Of a stretch of 5,197 bases of DNA, positions 1 to 5,197 are shown in pieces; within the stretch, counting starts at the first letter, position 1; each line of letters begins with the position of its first letter. Location: NCBI GenBank assembly GCA_903831485.1, contig CAIKXW010000435.1, positions 1 to 5,197 on the forward strand, written 5' to 3'. The stretch comes from an uncultured Alphaproteobacteria bacterium (GTDB lineage: Bacteria; Pseudomonadota; Alphaproteobacteria; Caulobacterales; Hyphomonadaceae). Made by a program: the position numbers and the translations under genes. The notes below the pieces were generated by a model that did no database searches, was not told the DNA's origin, and was given only the letters and a program-made list of their open reading frames with translations.

Positions 1-15
1 GACCCCGCCTGAACC

Positions 16-842
16 CTAGTTCTTGAGCCGGTAGCCCGTCTTGAACATCCAGCTGACGACGGCCAGCAGCACGGCGATGAACACGGCGGTGACGCCAAGG
101 CTCAGCATCACATTGTCGCCTTCGAGGCCAAAGAACGCCCAACGGTAGCCGGAGATCAGGTGAACGACCGGGTTGAGCTGGGCGATACCCTGCCAGGCCT
201 CGGGCAGCATGTCGACGGTGTAGAATGCGCCGCCGAGGAAGGTGAGCGGCGTGACGACCAGCATCGGGATGAAGTTCAGCTGCTCGAAGCTCTGCGCCCA
301 GATGCCAATGATGAAACCGAAGAGGCTGAAGGCGAACGACACCAGGATCAGGAGCGCCACCATCTCGACGGGGTGCAGGATCGTCACCGGCACGAAGAGA
401 TAGGCTGTCGCGAGAATGACGAGGCCGAGGATCACGGATTTGGTCGCCGCCGCGCCGACGAAGGCGATGACGATTTCAAGGTAGGAGACGGGCGCGGAGA
501 GCAGCTCATAGATCGTGCCGGTGAATTTCGGGAAGTAGATGCCGAAGCTCGCGTTGAAGATCGAGTTGGTAAAGATCGACAGCATGATGAGGCCCGGCAC
601 CAGGAAGGAGCCATACTCCAGGCCCGGCACGATCGGCGCCATGCGGCTCCCGATAGCGGAACCGAACACCACGAAATAGAGCGCGGTCGTGATCACAGGC
701 GTGGCGAGGCTTTCGCCGATGGTGCGGAAGAAGCGCACCATCTGGAAGCGGTACATCGCCCAGACGCTGTGGCCGTTGAAGGCGGAGACATGGCGGGCGG
801 GACGCTTGACCGGCGCGGTCGTCGCTGTGGCTGCGGCATCCG

Positions 843-846
<4 letters not shown>
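16..846 (-). CDS. ABC-2 type transporter permease, YadH-like
   Basis: This is a 276-residue inner-membrane permease of the ABC-2 family and the membrane partner of the ATPase encoded just upstream. By eye it has a cytoplasmic N-terminal tail of about 45 residues and six hydrophobic segments near 48-66, 80-100, 124-150, 161-184, 192-210 and 247-268. It resembles E. coli YadH along its length: the first membrane segment leads into FGSAIGSRM, followed by [31 protein letters not shown] and [12 protein letters not shown]. YadH is about 256 residues; the extra length here is mostly an Ala/Thr-rich N-terminus. The ATG at 844-846 overlaps the TGA of the ATPase gene (ATGA), which implies translational coupling. 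Substrate and export direction of the pair are inferred from family only; the cargo is unknown. The TAG stop is close to the window edge and no terminator is visible in the 15 bases beyond it. Confidence 0.93.
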
Positions 847-1796
<950 letters not shown>

Positions 1797-2013
1797 GATG
1801 TGGAAGACCCCCGGCGTATCGTTGTGGCTCTTGAGGCGGCCTCCCGCCATGTGGGGCGCTCAGTTGCCTGTGTCCAGAGGACGAGCAAGGAATATCAAAC
1901 CCGACAGCGGGACGTAACGATTTTGCCGGTGAGGTGTACGGGTAGCTGACAGTGCATTGGCAGGAAGTTCTGACGTTGCGACGCCGTCGATGCTTCAAGG
2001 CTGACAGCAAAAC
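1797..2013. other. Spacer between engB and the ABC transporter genes
   Basis: This spacer is 217 nt, or 163 nt if the upstream ATG at 1848-1850 is used for the ATPase. It holds no convincing gene, promoter, terminator or RNA. A 4-bp hairpin on the minus strand (1900-1911, CCCG/CGGG followed by TTT) is too weak to call a terminator. A GATATT hexamer follows it but lacks a good -35 element at normal spacing. The gap is large enough for the transporter to have its own promoter, but the sequence does not show one. Confidence 0.4.
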
Positions 2014-2646
2014 TCACCGAAGCGACAGCACCGTCGCCCGCAGCTCCGGGATGCCGAGGCCCTTCTCGCTCGACGTCACCAGCACGTGCGGATGCGCGGC
2101 GGGTTGCTTCATCAGCGTCGCCGTCGTGGCGGCCACCAGTTCCGGCAATTCGGACTTCTTGATCTTGTCGGATTTGGTGAGCACGATCTGGTACTGCACG
2201 GCCGTGCTATCGAGATCCTTCATCACGGTGCGGTCGACATCGCCGATGCCGCGGCGTGCGTCGATCAGCATGAAGACACGGCGCAGCTTCGATCGGCTGC
2301 GCAGGTAGTTGAGGTTGAGCCGGCTCCACGTGTCGACATTCTTTTTCGGCGCATCGGCGAAGCCATAGCCGGGCAGGTCGACGAGATAGAACTTGCCCTC
2401 GGCGAGATCGAAGAAATTGATCTCCTGCGTCCGGCCCGGCGTGTTGGACGCGCGCGCGAGGTTCTTGCGATTGCACAGCGCGTTGATGAGGCTCGACTTG
2501 CCGACATTGGAGCGGCCGGCAAAGGCGATCTCGGGCCGGTCGCTTGCGGGCATCGCGCCGATCGCCACGGCGCCCATGACGAAGGCCACCGGCCCCGCGA
2601 ACAGTTTGCGGGCGGCTTCAATCTGGTCGGGTGTGAATTCGGTCAT
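2014..2646 (-). CDS. engB: Ribosome biogenesis GTP-binding protein EngB (YihA/YsxC)
   Basis: This is a 210-residue small GTPase of the TrmE-Era-EngA-YihA-like group, needed for late assembly of the 50S ribosomal subunit and essential in many bacteria. All nucleotide-binding motifs are present in order: G1 GRSNVGKS (44-51), G2 in TPGRTQ (69-74), G3 DLPG (90-93) followed by YGF, G4 TKSD (157-160) and G5 around TSSEKG (191-196). The N-terminal [12 protein letters not shown] segment and the overall length are normal for the family. The ATG at 2644-2646 is followed by a typical N-terminus; the ribosome-binding site is weak (GAAG only a few bases upstream). A position downstream of yidC in the rpmH-rnpA-yidC series is common in alphaproteobacteria. 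Here a palindromic repeat fills most of the gap to yidC, so cotranscription is likely but not assured. Confidence 0.97.
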   Translation of the reverse strand: MTEFTPDQIEAARKLFAGPVAFVMGAVAIGAMPASDRPEIAFAGRSNVGKSSLINALCNRKNLARASNTPGRTQEINFFDLAEGKFYLVDLPGYGFADAPKKNVDTWSRLNLNYLRSRSKLRRVFMLIDARRGIGDVDRTVMKDLDSTAVQYQIVLTKSDKIKKSELPELVAATTATLMKQPAAHPHVLVTSSEKGLGIPELRATVLSLR

Positions 2647-2662
2647 AGGCTTCAGGTCCGTG

Positions 2663-2791
2663 AGCCCGTCCTCGTCCTTCGAGATGCCCGCTGCGCGAGC
2701 TCCTCAGGATGAGGACTATGGGACGATTGCCAGCGAAGGCCTCGTCCTGAGGAGAGCCCGCAGGGCTCGTCTCGAAGGACGAGGGCGGGCT
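2663..2791. repeat. Large imperfect palindrome with nested hairpins (REP/BIME-like intergenic element)
   Basis: Outer arms of 22 bp at 2663-2684 and 2770-2791 are reverse complements with one mismatch. Their inner 15 bases, CCTCGTCCTTCGAGA at 2670-2684 and its exact complement at 2770-2784, match perfectly. Inward, 2685-2713 pairs with 2741-2769 at about 21 of 29 positions, leaving a loop of about 27 nt. Within the left half, 2701-2715 forms its own hairpin (TCCTCA, loop GGA, TGAGGA). The element starts 9 nt after the yidC stop and ends 16 nt before the engB ATG. It has no T-run, so it is not a canonical intrinsic terminator. From memory, CTCGTCCTTCGAGA and CTCCTCAGGATGAG type intergenic palindromes are dispersed in many alphaproteobacterial genomes. 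It may stabilise the 3' end of the upstream message or attenuate read-through; that is inference. Confidence 0.85.
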
Positions 2792-2800
2792 TCCAGTCGC

Positions 2801-4585
2801 TTAGGCGGGCTTCTTGGCTCCGCCGAACCGCTTCTTCATCCACTTGTCGAACTCGGTCTCGACGCCGGTGCGGCGCATGATGATGTACTGCTGGATGATC
2901 GAGATGATGTTCGACCAGACATAGTAGATCACGAGGCCCGCAGCGAAGCCTGCGAACAGCACGGTGAACAGCAGCGGGATCCATTTCATGATCGCCTTCT
3001 GCATCGGGTCGGCCGGCGGCGCCGACAGTCCCTGCAGGCCGACCATGGTGATGCCATACAGGATCGGCCAGACGCCGATACCGAGCAGGCCGCCGATCAA
3101 CGGGACCGAGCGCGGCTCCCACGGGATCAGGCCGAACAGGTTGAAGATCGAGGTCGGGTCACCCGCCGACATGTCCCTGATCCAGCCAACGAAGGGCGTG
3201 TGCCGCATCTCGATCGTGACGTTGAGGACGTGGAAGAGGGCGTAGAACACGAACATGGTCGGGATCAGCGGCAGGCAGCCCGCGACCGGGTTCACCTTCT
3301 CGCGCTGGAACAGCTTTGCCTGTTCCGCGCGCATGCGTTGCGGATCGGCGGCGAAGCGTTCCTGGATGGACTTCATCTCGGGCTGCAGCAGGCGCATCTT
3401 CGACATGGATTTGTACATGTTGTACTGCAGCGGGAAGAACAGCGTCTTCACCACGACCGTCAGCACAAGGATGGCGATGCCGAAATAGCCGACCCAGCCC
3501 TGCAGAAGCATGAGGAAGTAGAAGAAGGGCTTGGTGATGAAGAACATGAACGACCAGTCGATCGCATCAGTGAAGGACGGCACGCCTTCCGTGTTCTCAT
3601 AGCGCTCAAGCACGCTGAGCCGCTTCGCGCCGGCGAAGATACGCGCGGTCTTGGTGATCGACTGCCCGGGCTGGATTTCATAAGGCGAAAGATCGTAGCC
3701 CGCGGAATAGCTGACTTCGCCGTTCAGCGCTTCGGATCGCGCGACCATCGTCACGGCTTCGCCCTGTTCGGGGATGGCGGCAGCCATCCAGTATTTGGTG
3801 GTCAGCGAGTTCCACCCGCCGGTCACGGCGCGCGACACGGCCTGGCCCTGGGTCAGGTCGTGGTAGTTCTTCATCTGGTTCTTGTCGGTGCCATAGACGC
3901 CGAGCGCGCCGCGATGCGCGCCCTGTTCCTGAACCGGCGTGGTGACTAGGTCCGGCGTCTGGCGCTGGCGCAGCTGCGCCTTTTGGGTCAGCGTGACGGG
4001 AGCTACGCCCGTGTTGGTCACAACGTCAGAGACGGTGAACATGTAGTCGCCATCGACGCTGATGGTCCGGTCGATGCGCACGGCGGCCGCGGTGTAGGTC
4101 AGCTGCAGCGGGTTTTCGGCCGTCAGGGGGCCGGTGCTGGTCTGGGTCCAGAGCACGCTGTCGGTACTCGTGCTCGGCGTTGTCCAGGCGACGGTCGCGT
4201 AGAAGGCGCGCTCGGTCTCGGCCGGGGCCAGCAGCTTGATCTCGCCGACCGGGTTCTTGGCTTCCTTGTCGCCGATCGTCTCGTAGAAATTCTTCAGCGA
4301 CACGTCGTCAATGCGGGCGCCGAGAAGGGAGATCGAGCCTTCGATCGAGGGCGCGTCCACGGCGACGCGTTGTCCGGCGGCGAGACCTGCGGTGACGATT
4401 TCCTCGCGCGGCCGTATGGTCGGCGTGGGCGACGCGGCCTGCTCGACGGCGTTGGCGGTGGCTTGTTGGCGGGCGGCCTGTGCTGCCTTCTGCTGGGGCT
4501 CCAGCACGAAGATGTTGTAAATCATGAACAGCCCGAAGCACAGGGCGAGCGCCAGCAGGAGATTGCGCTGGTCTTGCTGTTCCAT
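2801..4585 (-). CDS. yidC: Membrane protein insertase YidC (Oxa1 family)
   Basis: YidC inserts and folds inner-membrane proteins, alone or with the Sec translocon. The 594 residues show the Gram-negative layout. There is an N-terminal membrane anchor (about 8-28), an Ala/Gln-rich linker, a large periplasmic domain to about residue 340, then the conserved five-helix core. Core landmarks are a hydrophobic stretch at 345-386, the cytoplasmic hairpin with MSKMRLLQPEM (394-404) and EKVNPVAGCLPL (429-440), a segment with WPILYGITMVGLQGL (506-520), DPMQKAIMKWIPLLFTVLF (526-544), and the last helix with GLVIYYVWSNIISIIQQ (550-566). The C-terminus is basic (KKRF, KKPA). The positively charged groove residue, Arg in E. 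coli, is Lys380 here. The ATG at 4583-4585 lies 3 nt after the rnpA stop (TGA-TCC-ATG), suggesting coupled translation. No yidD gene lies between rnpA and yidC. Confidence 0.98.
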   Translation of the reverse strand: MEQQDQRNLLLALALCFGLFMIYNIFVLEPQQKAAQAARQQATANAVEQAASPTPTIRPREEIVTAGLAAGQRVAVDAPSIEGSISLLGARIDDVSLKNFYETIGDKEAKNPVGEIKLLAPAETERAFYATVAWTTPSTSTDSVLWTQTSTGPLTAENPLQLTYTAAAVRIDRTISVDGDYMFTVSDVVTNTGVAPVTLTQKAQLRQRQTPDLVTTPVQEQGAHRGALGVYGTDKNQMKNYHDLTQGQAVSRAVTGGWNSLTTKYWMAAAIPEQGEAVTMVARSEALNGEVSYSAGYDLSPYEIQPGQSITKTARIFAGAKRLSVLERYENTEGVPSFTDAIDWSFMFFITKPFFYFLMLLQGWVGYFGIAILVLTVVVKTLFFPLQYNMYKSMSKMRLLQPEMKSIQERFAADPQRMRAEQAKLFQREKVNPVAGCLPLIPTMFVFYALFHVLNVTIEMRHTPFVGWIRDMSAGDPTSIFNLFGLIPWEPRSVPLIGGLLGIGVWPILYGITMVGLQGLSAPPADPMQKAIMKWIPLLFTVLFAGFAAGLVIYYVWSNIISIIQQYIIMRRTGVETEFDKWMKKRFGGAKKPA

Positions 4586-4588
4586 GGA

Positions 4589-5191
4589 TCAGGTCCGGGA
4601 GCTGGAGGCGCTGGCGTCCGCCTGAGGGGCGCCATCAGGGGGCAAGAGACGGTGGCGGAGGCTTACCAACGCCTTTTCCATATCGTCAAGCAAACGAGGC
4701 CAGGGCGCTGCGGCGGTTTCCTGACGCGCGACAAAGACGTAGTCCGCCCCGCCGATCCCGTGAACCGGCAAAAGCGCCCGCGCAGCTTCACGCAGGCGGC
4801 GCCGGGCGCGGTTGCGGATGACCGCGTTGCCGATCTTCTTGGTGGTGGTGAAGCCTGCGCCGGCCTCGGCCCTCGGAAGGGTCCTGCGGCGGGCCTGGAC
4901 GACGACCAGGCGGCGCCTTTCTGCAAAACCTGCGGCCACAAACAGGAATTCGCGCCGCACACGAAGGCGCAGGACATCGATTTGCAGCTTGCTGTCAGGG
5001 GTCGCAGGAACGCTTACGCGCGCATTGGACGTGACGGGAGCGCTTACGCGCTCAGGCGCTTGCGGCCCTTGGCGCGGCGGGAGGCCAGGATTTTCTGGCC
5101 GTTCTTGGTCGCCATGCGCGCGCGGAACCCGTGGCGCCGCTTGCGCTTCAGGTTGCTCGGCTGGAAAGTCCGTTTGGTGGACACGGGTCAC
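4589..5191 (-). CDS. rnpA: Ribonuclease P protein component, start uncertain and possibly overlapping rpmH
   Basis: RnpA is the small basic protein that binds the catalytic RNA of RNase P and aids 5' maturation of tRNA precursors. The conserved domain is clear. Numbered from the GTG at 5191, it has LRLRVRREF (74-82), the hydrophobic strand RLVVVQAR (94-101), [12 protein letters not shown] (113-124), the RNR signature extended as [13 protein letters not shown] (126-138), and [11 protein letters not shown] further on. The domain alone, from about 4987 down, gives roughly 130 residues, a normal size. The start is the problem. There is no ATG, GTG or TTG in frame between GTG 5191, which is 7 nt upstream of the rpmH start, and GTG 4960 (residue 78), which would remove the conserved RLR. 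Alternatives are non-canonical CTG codons at 4987 or 4972, neither with a Shine-Dalgarno sequence. If GTG 5191 is used, the protein has 200 residues with a Pro/Gln/Glu-rich extension encoded across rpmH. Identity is secure; the 5' boundary is not. Confidence 0.85.
   Translation of the reverse strand: MTRVHQTDFPAEQPEAQAAPRVPRAHGDQERPENPGLPPRQGPQAPERVSAPVTSNARVSVPATPDSKLQIDVLRLRVRREFLFVAAGFAERRRLVVVQARRRTLPRAEAGAGFTTTKKIGNAVIRNRARRRLREAARALLPVHGIGGADYVFVARQETAAAPWPRLLDDMEKALVSLRHRLLPPDGAPQADASASSSRT
4992..5051 (-). repeat. Imperfect 30-nt tandem repeat at the rpmH 3' end
   Basis: Two adjacent 30-nt units, 5022-5051 and 4992-5021, begin with the identical 11-mer GCGCGTAAGCG (minus strand) and agree at about 20 of 30 positions, mostly in the first half. 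The first copy contains the rpmH stop codon TAA. In the rnpA frame the units read [10 protein letters not shown] and [10 protein letters not shown], so the repeat keeps that frame. This is consistent with a small, partly decayed tandem duplication, but the match is modest. Confidence 0.5.
5044..5184 (-). CDS. rpmH: 50S ribosomal protein L34
   Basis: L34 is a short, very basic protein of the large ribosomal subunit, binding 23S rRNA. The 46 residues begin [11 protein letters not shown] and continue with [17 protein letters not shown], then [15 protein letters not shown], matching the family from end to end. It is too short to appear among long open frames but is unmistakable. The start is GTG at 5182-5184. 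A TGA lies in frame two codons upstream (5188-5190), so no start further upstream is possible and no other plausible one exists. The visible upstream sequence is only 13 nt; a GGGG run at its edge could be part of a ribosome-binding site. Gene order with rnpA directly downstream is the almost universal bacterial arrangement. Its promoter lies outside the window. Confidence 0.97.
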   Translation of the reverse strand: MSTKRTFQPSNLKRKRRHGFRARMATKNGQKILASRRAKGRKRLSA

Positions 5192-5197
5192 TGCCCC
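5182..5197 (-). promoter_or_regulatory. Possible shared translation start region for rpmH and rnpA
   Basis: Two GTG codons lie 7 nt apart, at 5189-5191 (rnpA frame) and 5182-5184 (rpmH frame). The rnpA-frame GTG overlaps the TGA that closes the rpmH frame upstream (GTGA). A GGGG run at 5194-5197 sits about 9 nt before the rpmH GTG and only 2 nt before the other, so it favours rpmH. The window ends here and the rnpA frame is still open at the edge, so a further upstream start cannot be excluded. Confidence 0.35.

Noticed and set aside
1848..1850. Upstream ATG giving a 335-residue ATPase
   Set aside because: The extra 18 residues have no counterpart in YadG, and the ATG at 1796 matches the family start exactly. 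It cannot be fully excluded because neither start has a clear ribosome-binding site.
1900..1911. Small inverted repeat CCCG/CGGG followed by TTT on the minus strand, as a terminator after engB
   Set aside because: Only four base pairs and a three-base T-run, about 100 nt after the engB stop; too weak to support a terminator.
1945..2007. Direct repeat GCTGACAG at 1945-1952 and 2000-2007 as a possible operator
   Set aside because: An 8-base match within about 200 nt is not surprising by chance, the copies are 55 nt apart, and no promoter is visible near them.
2393..3949. 518-codon open frame on the plus strand opposite yidC and engB
   Set aside because: It spans two well-identified minus-strand genes, is rich in Arg, His, Asp and Glu without any domain or membrane pattern, and is the usual antisense shadow of GC-rich genes.
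4663..4977. 104-codon minus-strand frame inside rnpA with an ATG start
   Set aside because: It is the shifted frame of rnpA; the RNR signature and the rest of the RnpA domain are in the other frame.

Overview
The window is GC-rich, and every convincing gene lies on the minus strand. In transcription order (high to low coordinates) these are rpmH (ribosomal protein L34), rnpA (RNase P protein), yidC (inner-membrane insertase), engB/yihA (ribosome-assembly GTPase), and a two-gene ABC-2 exporter resembling E. coli YadG/YadH. The rpmH-rnpA-yidC-engB order, the long periplasmic domain of YidC (a Gram-negative trait), the base composition and a palindromic intergenic repeat of a style common in alphaproteobacteria together suggest an alphaproteobacterium. 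A Caulobacterales/Hyphomonadaceae-like organism is my guess, not something the sequence proves.

Right part (about 2801-5197): rpmH, rnpA and yidC are tightly packed. The rnpA frame is open across the whole of rpmH, and it has no ATG, GTG or TTG between a GTG located 7 nt upstream of the rpmH start and a GTG inside the conserved RnpA domain. This resembles the nested rpmH/rnpA arrangement described in Thermus and is the most interesting observation here. rnpA ends 3 nt before the yidC start, and no yidD gene lies between them. Middle part (2014-2800): yidC is separated from engB by 154 nt, most of it one large imperfect palindrome. Left part (16-2013): after a spacer of 163 to 217 nt with no clear promoter or terminator, the ABC ATPase and permease genes overlap by 4 nt.

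Functionally, the first four genes belong to core expression machinery. L34 is part of the 50S subunit, RnpA helps mature tRNA 5' ends, YidC inserts membrane proteins (on its own or with Sec), and EngB assists late 50S assembly. The YadGH-like exporter has no evident functional link to them and its substrate cannot be read from the sequence. No RNA genes, CRISPR arrays, insertion sequences or phage genes were seen. The window is mostly ordinary housekeeping DNA apart from the rpmH/rnpA start problem and the palindrome.
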